Positions 10,595-22,200 of a stretch of DNA of 64,000 bases are shown in pieces. Position 1 is the first letter of the stretch; each line of letters opens with the position of its first letter. The notes under the pieces are model-generated. The model did not search any database. It was not told the DNA's origin and saw nothing but the letters and a program-made list of their open reading frames with translations. The translations under genes were made by a program, and so were the position numbers. The stretch lies in contig JALGPY010000001.1 in the NCBI GenBank assembly GCA_023055425.1, positions 113,007,057 to 113,071,056 on the forward strand, in the 5' to 3' direction. The DNA comes from Linanthus parryae. Its lineage: Eukaryota; Streptophyta; Magnoliopsida; Ericales; Polemoniaceae.

Positions 10595-12500
10595 ATGTCT
10601 CAGAAGGATGATGTCAGTAACAGGTCGCCTTCCACCGAAGCCGCCTCAGGAGAGGGGATCCGCCGCACTCCTACGACCACCGGTGAAGCCCCGACGCTAG
10701 AGGCCGTGGACGCTACCATCCAGAGTCAGGCGAAGGCTCTCAAAGCTCAATCTGCGCAGTTAGAACGGATCATGGCTGTCCTGGGGACTCTTGCACCAAA
10801 CCCTGCACCAGCCACCGCCGTTTCTCAAGTAGGAGGAGCCCCTACCGCTCAAGGACTGGGAGTGTCAACCACACCCCCAAACCTAATCTGCAGACTCCAC
10901 CGGCGACTACGCAGCTACCCTCAATTCAAGGGTCAACAGCTCAAATGTTGCCCCTCACTGCCCATACTCCTCAGCCTCCGGCTTTGGTACCTAATCCGGC
11001 CTCGCAGTATCCCTTGCCTCCTCCAACGGCAATCTGGGGCAATGTGAACGCCCAATATGTTCCCAATCCTCCTGCGGAATATGTGTCGCCTCCGCCTGCG
11101 GCAACCCCTCCTCCTGTTACCGAGGGAAACATTCCAGAGTGTATGACGTCTCTGCAGAAGCGCATCGACACTATTCTGGCTCACCAATCATTCGCAGATA
11201 CCATCATCCCGAAGCTAGACAACGATCCACCTATCCCGCGAGAGATTTATCTCATGCCTAACCCGGTTGGGTACAAGGCTCCTAAATGGGACAAGTTCGA
11301 AGATGTCAATGGAAACGCTCATGAACATGTCATGCGTTTCATCGATGTCATGGGGCCGTATGGAGCCGATCCCAAACTGCTGATGCGAGAGTTCCCGAAA
11401 TCCTTGGGGAACGTAGCGTACAAGTGGTACAGGACGTTGGAAGCTGGATCCGTGAAGACCTGGGACGACATGGTCCAAAATTTCTACACCAAGTTCTTCC
11501 AGATGGAAGAAAAGGTGACAATGATCCACCTCTCGCGGATGTATCAGAAGCGCGAGGAGGACCGGATAACTTTCATCAAGAAGTTCAGGGCGAAGTCCTT
11601 GGAATGCAAAGATCCGATGCTCGAAAGTAGGCTCGTAGAGATATGCCTGCAGTGCATGCGAGATGAATACAAAGGTATGCTCATCAACCTGCAAACGCCT
11701 ACGTTTTCAAAACTAATCGAATGAACGAAGAACATCGAGCCTATAGTGGAGAGGCAGAAAAAGAGAAGCGCCCCGGAGCGATCCTCGGGCGGTACTACTT
11801 TCAAAATCGGGAGATTCAGCTATAAGAGGGGACGCGAAGCTGAAGTCAATACAGTTTCACCCCAGAAGCAGGCAAAGGTTGTGAACTTTGATGCACCACC
11901 TCTGCCATGTTCAGTGGAAGAAGCAAGCGACCTCTGCAGGCAATGGCGCAAGGACGGTGTCCTACCGCCGCTCGAGAGAGCACCCTCCAAGGAGATGGTA
12001 AGGGACCCGAAGTGGTGCGAGTACCACGGCAAGGTCATGCATCCCACAGCGGACTGTAAGAAGCTCAGGATTGTGTTCAGCCAAAAGATGAAGAATGGCG
12101 AGCTGATCGTCAGCGACCACAGGAAGGATGTGCGCAACAATCCACTTCCTGCCCATGCGGAGCAAGAGTCTAAAGGTAAAGAGGTCGCTATGATCTCGAT
12201 TGTTGACCTGGAAGAGGTTGCAGAGGATGGTCTACCCATTATTGCCGAAGTCCATGACGATGAGGACTACAGCGTAGACACGGAGGATGAACGTGCCGAC
12301 CGGATGAAGGGGTCGCACGGCTTCAGCAGATTCTTCGACGAAATGAACTTCTCAGAGAAATGCCGGACAGAAATGACGAAGGCGATCTTAAGGATAGCAG
12401 AAGACTACGAGGAGGATCTCGTAGTCTCCAATGGGAAAGTCATTAGGGCGTCTCGCTCTACAGAAAAGATTATGACCTTTTCCGCCAGCGACAAAAAGAC
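10595..12500 (+). pseudogene. Tat-type gypsy gag
   Basis: Gag forms the particle that packages element RNA. The likely start is the ATG at 10595 (context AACCATGT), 40 nt after the LTR. The first part reads in one frame to about 10885, then the frame shifts. From 10945 to 11724 a proline-rich stretch leads into a retrotransposon Gag domain (AYKWYRTLEAGSVKTWDDM, FRAKSLECKDP). A TGA at 11722-11724 (probably once CGA) breaks it, and the same frame resumes. A Tat-type C-x2-H...H-x4-C knuckle (CEYHGKVMHPTADC) lies at 12016-12057. The frame passes without a stop into protease. Confidence 0.85.
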
Positions 12501-13206
12501 AGATGCGATCCACCAGAGGCCTCTGTATGTGACGACCATCATCAATGGCGTCGAGTTAAAAAGAGCGTTCGTCGACGGAGGAGCAGCGGTTAACGTCGTT
12601 TCGCTCCACACCCTGAAGCTTGCAGGGATCCCCGAGTACAAGATTGTCAAACTTCCATCCCCGTTGATGGGATTCAGAAGTGACTTCAGAATGACGATAG
12701 GATGGATCCGCCTTGGCGTCCAGATCGGCAAAATCAAGTGCTCAGCGAAGTTCTATGTCATAGATGCGAATACTATGTATCACATGATCATAGGTCGATC
12801 ATGGATTCATCGCTTTGATGCTGTCCCTTCAACAGCTCACCAAGTGATGAAAGCTATTTGGAACGACAGAATAGTCGAGATACCGGCTTCGACGAATCCA
12901 TTCAACATGGATGAAGCACACCTCAGCGAGGCGGTGTGGTTTACCGAGATGGCGGATGAGCAAACACCGGGACCATTCAACCCTACTCCTTTACCCCTAT
13001 GGGAAGATATCAAGGATCAGTCACCTGCGGGAGTGATGGTGACCAGGGAGGATGCCAAGGGAAAGCCGCCCACGCGGGAAGAGGCGCCGCGGATCGCCTA
13101 CCAGCGAAAGAACGTGTATACTCTGAAGAGAATAGCAAAGCATGACCCTGAAGGCAAGGAGATAGAGAGTTTCTACGCCAACGGGAAGAAGTGCTATCGC
13201 ATATGA
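12501..13206 (+). pseudogene. Gypsy aspartic protease region
   Basis: The retroviral-type protease motif reads AFVDGGAAVNVVSLHTL with its Asp codon at 12574-12576. A second block, MIIGRSWIHRFDAVPS, matches the conserved region that follows the active site in plant gypsy proteases. The reading frame is continuous with gag and ends at TGA 13204-13206; translation of the same frame beyond it continues plausible polyprotein sequence, so this stop is probably a mutation. The active-site pattern is D-G-G rather than the usual D-S/T-G, as seen in several Tat-like elements. Confidence 0.8.
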
Positions 13207-14835
13207 AGGTGCGCGGGGGTGTCCTCACGCGGGCATGGGGATATCCCTGAGCAAATCAACCAAATCGAGCAGGTTGCGGTAACGGAAAAACCAATGCAGA
13301 GCACTCCAGACGAAAAGCTCAAAGAAGCACCCGAATGCATGGAAGACAAACCCAGACCACAAAAGTAAGAGCTAAAGGAGGTATTCCTAAGCCCGAATGA
13401 AGAAAAGAAAAGGCCAGTTTTTCTAAGTGCGGACCTCACCAGCGAAGAGTAGAAAGGACTGCTACAACTCCTGACTGAATACAAGGACGTGTTCGCATGG
13501 GAGTATGATGAGATGCCCGGTCTGGACACAAGTATCACTATGCACCGTTTAGACATCATTCCGGGGTCTAAGCCGGTAAAGCAGAGCACAAGAAGCTTCA
13601 GGCCGGAGCTTAACGTGAAGATTAAGCAGGAGATTGTCAAACTCCTGGACGCCAAGTTCATAGAGCCGAATCATCATCCCACATGGCTGGCCAACATTGT
13701 ACCAGTGGTAAAGAAGAACGGACAGCTTCGCATCTGCGTGGATTTCGGGGATCTCAATCGTTTCTGCCCCAAGGACGATTTTCCGCTCCCCAACATTGAT
13801 CTGCTTATTGATTCGACAGCGGGTCATCGCATGTTCAGTTTCATGGACAGCTTCAGCGGATACAATCAGATCAAGATGGACCCTGAAGATGCGCGGAAAA
13901 CCGCATTTATCACTCCAGTGGAGGTATTCAACTACACGGTGATGCCGTTCGGTCTAAAAAACGCAGGTGCAACTTATTAGCGGGCCATGATGGCTCTGTT
14001 CCACGACATGATGCACAAGGAAGTGGAATTTTATGTGGATGACCTGGTTGTTAAATCCAAGAAGGAGGCAGATCACCTGGCAGATTTACGGAAAGTGTTC
14101 AATAGATGCAGACGCTTTCAACTGAAGATGAACCCCATGAAGTGCGCATTCGGAGTAACATCAGGGAAGTTCGTGGGATGCGTAGTGCATCGCCAAGGAA
14201 TCGAGCCTGATCCTGCGAAAGTATCAGCCATCACCGGCATGACGCCGCCACATAACCAAAGTGTCTTGAAGAAATTTTTGGGAAAGCTATCATATCTGCG
14301 GAGATTCATCCCAGCGATTGCCGAAATCACCTGCTGTTTTAGTGCCCTTCTCAAGAAAGATGCCGTATACAGCTGGACTCCGGAGCACGAAACTGCGTTC
14401 GGGAAACTAAAGGATCTGCTGACGTCTTCAAAAATAATGATCGCGCCTCAATTAGGATCACCGCTTTTGCTGTATCTGACGTCAACGAGGAATTCCATAG
14501 GAGCACTCTTGGCTCAGGAGTACGAGGGCCAAGAAAGGCCCATCTACTACATCTCTCGCATCGTGCAGCCCGCCGAATCAAGGTACACGGACATCGAGCG
14601 TCATTGCCTTGCCCTATTCTTCGTAATAGAGAAATTGAGACACTATTTTGCGTCGCACAAAGTGGTGGTGGTCACAAAGAGTGATCCCATACGGTATCTT
14701 CTGACTCACACCACTCCTGGGGGAAGATTGGCAAAATGGTATATGACCATCTCTCAATATGATATTACATGCGTGCGACCGCGAGCGATCAAGTCGCAGG
14801 CAGTAGCGGATTTGCTGGCACAATTTCCCGATAAC
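13207..14835 (+). pseudogene. Gypsy reverse transcriptase and first RNase H
   Basis: RT copies element RNA to DNA. The frame carries stops at 13366-13368 (TAA), 13450-13452 (TAG) and 13978-13980 (TAG inside GATY*RAM, where plant gypsy RTs have Gln). RT blocks include LDAKFIEPNHHPTWLANIV, LRICVDFGDLN and the active site YVDD at 14032-14043. RNase H follows from about 14400 (IGALLAQEYEGQERPIYYIS, YTDIERHCLALFFVIEKLRH) to AVADLLAQFP. All parts stay in one frame apart from the stops, so the decay is recent. Confidence 0.93.
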
Positions 14836-14889
14836 AGTCACGAGCCGGTGATTGAAGAAGAATTTGAAGGACCTGAAATCTATGCAGTC

Positions 14890-15724
14890 GATGTACCCTA
14901 TTGGACGCTCCATTTCGACGGTTCATCTACAAGGAAATGTGGAGGCATTGGGATAGTCCTGACCAAGCCAGATGGGGAGGTCATACAGATGTCCGCAAAG
15001 CTTTGACTTCGCAGTCACCAACAACGAGGCAGAATATGAAGCTCTCATTTCGGGACTTCGAGCGGCGAGAGCTTTGGAAGTAAGCAACCTGACGGTCATG
15101 GGGGACTCCAAGCTAATCGTCAAGCAAGCCTCGGGCGAGTACGGTTTGAAGGAGATAAACCTTATGTCCTACCGGACCTTGGTACAAACACTGGTGCAAC
15201 AATTCTGTGACGTTAGGTACGAGCACAAGCCCCGAGCGGATAACAGGCATGCAGACGCCTTGGCCACCTTGGGATCCAAGGTTAGCACGGACAAATGTCC
15301 TGCAAGAATCTCGATCGAAGTGCGAACATCGTCAGCGTTAACAGAAGACGCATGCGACGATGAATACATGGATGATGCGGACTGGAGAAAGGCGATCTTG
15401 CGGGCCATCGCAGAAGGCACAAGCAACGAGAATTGGGCACTCACAAAAGGGTATTGCATACATGACAACACCCTTTACTACAAGGGCCCTGGCGGAATAC
15501 TCATGCGATGTGTCTCCGAGCAAGAAGGAGAACTGCTGTTAGAGAAGATTCACCAACATGCTTGCGGAGAAAGCGAAGTGTCAATCTATCGGAAAGCTCA
15601 GAGATATGGCATTCACTGGCCGGACATGTCAACGGCCGCGGCACTGATACAAGGAAAGTGCGAGAGTTGCGCACTGATCAAGGATTCTTTACTCATTTCT
15701 CTGACCGATGATGATGCGGATTGA
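14890..15724 (+). pseudogene. Second (archaeal-type) RNase H, aRH
   Basis: A second RNase H fold follows the first: LHFDGSSTRKCGGIGIVL near 14908, NNEAEYEALISGLRAA, then MGDSKLIVKQASGEYGLKE and HADALATLGSK. Having two RNase H domains is the hallmark of the Tat lineage of plant Ty3/gypsy elements. A frameshift near 15003 separates the first Asp block from the Glu block. The frame ends at TGA 15722-15724, where the next residues (RKPLFDFLTQG) suggest a lost Trp codon. Confidence 0.9.
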
Positions 15725-17001
15725 AGGAAACCACTCTTTGATTTTCTCACCCAGGGCACCGTACCCGAATCGAGAAAAGAAGCTGAGAAATTGAGGAGGA
15801 AAGCATCCCGATACGTGGTACAAGAAAACCTGCTTTGGCGAAGAGGCCATGAGGGCAACTTGCTGCGATGTCTAGACAGCAGGGAAGCACAAGAAGTGAT
15901 GGACCTTTCTCATCAGGTGGAACACCAGGGGGTGCGAAATTATGCAGGCAACTCTTCTCAATTGGATATTTCTGGCCCACGATGGAGGCTGATTGCCGCA
16001 CCAAAGTACGACGCTGCCAGGAGTGTCAATTTAAAGGAAATCTAGTGCATGCTCCTGCTGTAGATCTACATGCATTGGGAACACCATGGCCGTTTCACAC
16101 ATGGGCTCTGTATTTTATTGGTCCCATTCGACCAACCTCGCATGGGAATCATTTCATTCTCACCGCGACTGAGTTGTTCACCAAATGGGTAGAAGCGATA
16201 CCACTGAAGACGGCAAATGCGCTAGCTGTGGTCCATTTCATCCAAGAAAACATCGTATGCAGGTTCGGAATTCCCAACACCATCCTTTCAGATAATGGTA
16301 CTCCTTTTGTTAATCGCCAGGTGGCTGCGAAGCTAGCACAATACAACATCAGGCAGATATGCTCCACCCCCTACTACCTGAAAGGGAATGGGCAAGCAGA
16401 AGCGACCAACAAGACGCTGTTGAGGATCTTGAGCAAGATGGTCGCAGATGACCACAAGAAGTGGGCTGATTCCTTAAGCGTAGCCCTGTGGGTTTACCGG
16501 ACTTCTCCAAGGACACCCACAGGGGTCTCACCATTCCTCCTATGCTATGGGGCTGAGGCTGTGGTACCTGCGGAGGTAAAAGTTAACTCAGCAAGATTGG
16601 TCTTCCACGCATTGTACGACAATCAACGCGATCATGACTTAGTCCTGCTAGAGGAAAAGCGAGAGCAACCTAAAAGAACCAACAAACGGTATCAAGAAAG
16701 GATTGCTCGTGCGTACAATAAAACAGTCCAACGGAGAGATTTCGCAGTTGGAGATTTGGTCTTGCGCGCGTCTGACCATTGCATGCGAGATGCGGCCCAC
16801 CCAAAGTTCGCAGCCAATTGGGAAGGGCCCTTTGAAGTCACAGAAGTCTTTGACAGTGGCTACTGTAGCATACGGAGGTTGCACGGAACAACCTCAACTC
16901 CAAGCTCATTCAACATGCGCTGGATTAAGAAGTACTATCCCCGACTTCTCTCATTTTATGCGTTTTATTCTAACGTTGCCTTATGCTCTGTAAAGCTATG
17001 A
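15725..17001 (+). pseudogene. Gypsy integrase with a lost catalytic Asp
   Basis: The zinc-binding N-terminal region (SHQVEHQG..., CRTKVRRCQECQ) is split by a frameshift near 15945. The catalytic core follows. The first catalytic position reads WALYFIGPI with TAT at 16111-16113, where the family has Asp (GAT). The second Asp is present in SDNGTPF (16291-16293) and the Glu in GQAEATNK (16399-16401). A C-terminal chromatin- or DNA-binding region runs through FAVGDLVLR and NWEGPFEVTEV to the stop at 16999-17001. With the substitution and upstream stops, this copy cannot integrate by itself. Confidence 0.92.
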
Positions 17002-17012
17002 TGCGCACATCT

Positions 17013-17092
17013 TCTCTCCCATATGAGAGAATTGTAATCTCATCTCTCCCATATGAGAGTTCTATAATAAAAGACTTCTCCCAAATGAGAAG
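17013..17092. repeat. Three tandem near-palindromes after pol
   Basis: CTCTCCCATATGAGAG occurs at 17014-17029 and 17044-17059, and a variant CTTCTCCCAAATGAGAAG at 17075-17092. Each can form a small hairpin. An AATAAA signal lies between copies two and three (17066-17071). They start 12 nt after the pol stop. Confidence 0.75.
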
Positions 17093-17149
17093 AACTTTAT
17101 GCTTTTAGATGTCTTTATTATTTCATTTAGTTTATTACTACTGTTAGCA

Positions 17150-17935
17150 AAAGCCTATCCGCCGCGATAGCAACTTACTCGAATGCGATCTCAGTTGATC
17201 TTCTGAGCCTATCTGTCACGATAGCAGCTCATGCGAAATGATCTTAATTGATCTTCTAAGCCTATCTGCCACGATAGTAGCCCATGCAAATACGATCTTA
17301 ATTGATCTTCTAAGCCTATCTGTCACGATAGCAGCTCATGCGAAATGATCTTAATTGATCTTCTAAGCCTATCTGTCACGATAGCAGCCCATGCAAATAC
17401 GATCTTAATTGATCTTCTAAGCCTATATGTCACGATAGCAGCTCATGCAAAAATGATCTTAATTGATCTTCTAAGCCTATCTGCCACGATAGCAGCTCAG
17501 GCGAATATGATCTAAATCGATCTTTAAGCCTATCTGCCACGATAGCAACTCAGGTGAACATGATCTTAAATGATCTCTTAAGCCTATCTGTAACGATAGC
17601 AGCATATGCGAGTACGATCCCAAGTAATCTTTCAAGCCTATCTGCTATGATAGCAGCTCATGCGAACATGATCGTGAATGATCTTCCAAGCCTATCTGCG
17701 GCGATAGCAGCATTATGCAAATGCGATTTAAAAATCGTTCTTAAGTCTATCTGCCATGATAGCAGCATTATGTAAAATGATCTTAAGTGATCCACAAAGG
17801 CCTATCTGATGAGATAGCACTTGCACTTTAATCTGAAACAAACCACAAGCCTATCTGCCGAGGTAGCAAAGCTATGCAAACGCGATCTCAAATAATCTAA
17901 GATCATATCTGCGATTTATACGGCAGATAGCAAAT
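17150..17935 (+). repeat. Tandem repeat block, unit about 50-60 bp, roughly 14 copies
   Basis: Each unit contains AAGCCTATCTGCCACGATAG or a close variant, followed by CAGCTCATGCGAA and GATCTTAATTGATCTTC. CTATC and GATAG flanking the variable core form a small stem in nearly every copy. Units diverge more toward the right. It occupies the noncoding stretch between pol and the antisense gene. Confidence 0.9.
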
Positions 17936-19257
17936 ACAAAGTGTGTATATAGCACTACAGAAGGCGAAATTTGCCAATACGCATGCGAAATTGTAATTTG
18001 TTGTAACGAGACAGCAAATCATGCAAAGCAATTTATCATTATAAGTCAAAAGAACTTACAATTTATCTGTCTAGATAGCAGCTTACAAGCGAAAAAGCTC
18101 AAATCTAACTACGTAGCCGACATGGCTTACAATGCATCTAAAAAGTAACTTACAAGCGAGAAGTTACACATCGGGGGAATCCTAACTGAAAAAGGATGAA
18201 CCTAACGGTCCTAACACCAGCTATGCGATACACAGATCCGCGGCCAAAGATCTGTAGCAAGTAGGGTCTTGCTATAAAATGAACGTCCTACAAACGCCAC
18301 AAAGGCTATGCGACGATACGTTCAAGATCCCAGCATTTGACAAGGCCCTTGTCTGATCAACACCCCATGAGATGTGCCTGAGGAACCACCGGTTCCGGCG
18401 TACAACATGCAAGCAGAAGCTCCAAAGGACAGGGGCTCCTTGTCCACGGGAACGAGCACAACGGCTCGCCACCCTGAGCTCACGTGGGGGCAATAAATTC
18501 TCCTCCGGGCATGCTGGAGGAGAATCCCACCGTTCATTACGAGTCGGTAGTAAGGTCAGTACGGCGCTGCACCTCGCCAGGAGGCGGCCGGAAACATGAT
18601 CTGCAAACATAATAGACGAAGAAAATTCTTCGAACGAACATGAGGTATTATCTGCATCTTCTTTATGATAGTTATGAAGATCAATAAGCCTTATGAAACA
18701 GATCTCGGAAACTATTTCTATAGCACAAAGCACTAACTCAGGTTTCACAACTTGAAGTTGCCATGAACCAACGAAAAATAAGCGTTCAAGCCAGTAGTCG
18801 TTAGGACTCACGGCAGAGCTCATTTTGGGATGAAGAACCCAAATGGCAAAAAGGCAGGGTTTATATAGACCTTGTGGAGACTCTTCAGTTGCCAAGATGA
18901 GTCATCAGAATTTGAAAAGAGGGTAAAGATCAATCACTTACGCCTTGAAAAGCGGTAACAATCAATTACCCTACTAAAGGATACGACGATTCGGTTGCGT
19001 ATCCTAATTAATGACGGATGGTCATGATACGGATGGACTTCCCAAGGAAAGCGTGCTTATCTAATGAGTAATTAGCGCGAAAATCAAGGCAGAATATCAA
19101 TTGATGACGTCATAATTGGATGTGCACAGAGATATTCTAGCAAATCCCAGAAAGGGCAAAACGGGCATTTCGATTCTTCTTTTTGAAAAAAAAAGAGGGA
19201 GAAACCCTAGCAACATTACAATAATGTTTCAGCTATTTATTTGCTACTTTTCAAAAA
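17936..19257. other. Gypsy noncoding spacer with a minus-strand TATA-like site
   Basis: No convincing coding frame was found. A minus-strand open frame of 207 codons at 18272-18895 overlaps a TATATAAA box (18860-18867, minus strand) and has no recognised domain, so it is not called. The TATA box may drive a leftward transcript of unknown function, or the interval may hold the 3' untranslated region of the antisense gene. Confidence 0.4.
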
Positions 19258-22200
19258 TCAAAATAAACCTTTGATCAAGGAGTCCTGGGGGGTAAACTGG
19301 CGGCTCAGATTTTCTACTTGCTCCACTTCCTGCTTCAATTGCTCGCATTTGGCATTCATCTCATGATAGAGCTTCATAGCCTCTCCAACCTTTTGTTTTT
19401 GCTGCTCTACCTTCTGGTTTTCAGCTGCGAGGTTTTGGTGGCCGCGTTTCAAAGTTACGGCCGCGCGAATCAGGGTAACTCTTTTGATAAGAAACTTGAA
19501 GCCCAGCCTGCCTTGAACTTTGGCGAGAAGATTTTGGCACATGCCAAAAAGCAATTCGGCACTCTGAGGAGAAATGGTCGCAGGTGTGGCCGCAGACAGC
19601 TGCTCCAAAATAGAGATGGCTTCGGAAAGAAACAGCCTCCTGTCAAAGGGCCCTATCTCCAGAGACCTCGCAAATGACTGGGGGTAGGTGAGGCGCATCC
19701 GAACTAGCCAGTCCACATCGGTTTGCTTCAAACCTGAAGCAATGTCAAAGCCAAGTTATACTATCAAATTTAAATGCGAGATGCGAACAGCAAATCATGA
19801 CATACCATTTCTTCAAGGATCTCGCGCAGAGAAGGAATGCGCATTGCTGGGGTGGTTGAAGACTGCCCTCGCTCCATTGCCCTTCTATCAGCAGCGAGCT
19901 CTAACTCCTCATAGTTGGGGGGAAGAGTATAAGCCGCACCAGGTGCGATCGCAGCCCCGACCTGCGAGCCCCAAAAGCTCCACGCAGGAAGAGGTGCCGC
20001 CGACTCAGTCATTGCTGGAGGCGTGGTGGCATCCGAGGTTGTTTGGAAAGGGATACTTTCAGATGCGATAGCATCAACAACATTTGTTCTTATTTCCTCA
20101 GCACCAGCATGGACATCTTCCTCCATTAGCACAGTGTCAGCCTCGGCATCATCAGAAAGTTCGATGATGTCCTCAAGAGGCTCTCCTGCATATTCAGCAG
20201 CTGTATGAGGTAACCTGTATCGTATGTTATTTTATTATCTTTGCTAAGCTAAGAGCAAGCACCTCCACGCGAAGGTGGGATTGCAGTATCCTCGTCATAC
20301 GCTAAGGACGTGGAACCTTGCCCTATTAATGTGTCTTCATTAAGCATGTCTTTAAGATGAGCGTGACCTGGGGCGCGAAGAAACCAGTCATGATTATGTT
20401 TTGAGTTGCTAAGCCTAGTTCATGCATATCGTTCAAGTGATTACCTGAGGGTTCACCGCACTTGCCTACTAGCCAACGGCGAATGTCAGATTTTGACACA
20501 CCATGCTTTAATACACCAACAATAACATCTCGATAAGTTACTGCGACATTAAAAATCTCACCTTCATTGCCGCCTGCGATTTCTTCAAAATCTGCTTGGG
20601 CTCGCTCTAAGGCTGCCGCATCTTCTTCCGGAGCCACATCCTCCTCCTCCACTTGAGGAGCCATCTCTTCTAGAAGCACGTCTTCCTCATCAGTTGGACG
20701 CACTAGGTCGTCGACATGTTGTTCTTCGAGGCTCCTCTGCCTCACACGCTCGAGCTCCTCCTCTTCTCGCTTTCTTCTCCTTTCAGCAGCTTCCGCAGCT
20801 GTCTTCCTGGACTCGGTGAGAATGTCCTCGCTTATGGGTTCGTCAGAAACACCAGAATGAGTACCCCTCTTCTGCCTCTTGGCCAAAAGGCCACTGATGG
20901 TCTCATCATCATCATCATCATCTGCGAAGAAACAATTTGTTCAAACCAAATTGCAAAAGATTTAAGATAATGAGAAGGGAAACGCAATTGAGATACCTCC
21001 TGATTCTTCCTCATGTATCACATTTTCCTCTCTGACTCTGAAATCTTCGACTCTTTCTTCTTCTTCTTCTTCATCTTCTTCTCTTGACTCCCGCCTCTCC
21101 TCTTCTTCTTCCTGGCCGAATGGCACGAAGGTCTCCACTGCGAGCTCCTTTCGCGTTTTACCGGTCATGCGACCTTTGCCTTTGTCGTTGGCAGAAAGGG
21201 ACCTTGCAGGAGGGGAATTTGGGGTGCTTCTAGGGGAAGAAATTGTAATTCCTCTTTACATGGGCCTCTTCGCTCTTGGCGCGACAGTCGCTGGAGGAGA
21301 CGGATCATCTCTAGGGGGAGACAAGGCCGGAGCATTGTCTATTAGCGAATCAGCAAAAGCATTCATGACCTCGCGAATCCTGGCCTCGACCTCGGGATCC
21401 ATTCTCGATGCTAGCCGAAACGGCTGTCCTTGTCTTCTTGTGGTAACAATGGTGTTAACCAGCGATTTGGAACGCTCGCCAGATGCAAACCTCCGCACAT
21501 GGCACTATAGCAAGCAGTGAAGAATGAGGTTGTCAATATGTTGAAGTAAAGAACCTTAGCACATGCAAGAGAAGTTGCTTACCTTAGCAAAAGTTTCGCT
21601 ATATCTGATGACATGCGAGTTGCCTTTTCTAACCGCAGCGATCTTTTCATCTAGAATGATGGTGGGACACAAATGGTTCTCGTGATCCAGCAATGAGTAG
21701 CAACCATATTCAGACTCGTCCAGACTGCAATTGGGACGAAAAGGAAAAGAGTTCCTTTTGATCACAGGAGCTCTGCTTGGCTGGGGGACCGACTGCGTCT
21801 CGAATCTTGTCTGCTGGGCGTTCCAGTATGCGAGCCAGTTTTTGGAACAACCGCCTTCACGGTTACCTGCAGGTTCCTCAAAGGGAAGATTGCTCAGCAA
21901 GACTGTTTTGCACTCCTTTGTCAACAAACGCTTATAGTAGCCCCTGATAATAGACTGTGGCCAGATTGATGGTGCCACCGCATCAAAACCAAATTGGGGA
22001 GAAACGCGAGTGGGATCAACATCCACAGTAATCCTCTCATACCTCGGCGCGAGCTCACGAACATGCTCTGCGAGAGCAGGAAGGGAACCTCGCAGGCACC
22101 AGCAAAAGAATTCGCGATAGCGCTCATGGAAATGCTCTCCATCTTCGAAGAGGAGCTCTTCCGAGAAGACAACACCCTTAGAAGGATACAGCTTTGGAAA

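Noticed and set aside
11215..12239. Minus-strand frames of 139-159 codons under gag
   Set aside because: They are the reverse strand of a well-supported gag frame and show no motifs.
18272..18895. 207-codon minus-strand frame in the gypsy spacer
   Set aside because: It has no recognisable domain, overlaps a TATA box, and its composition is not convincingly protein-like.
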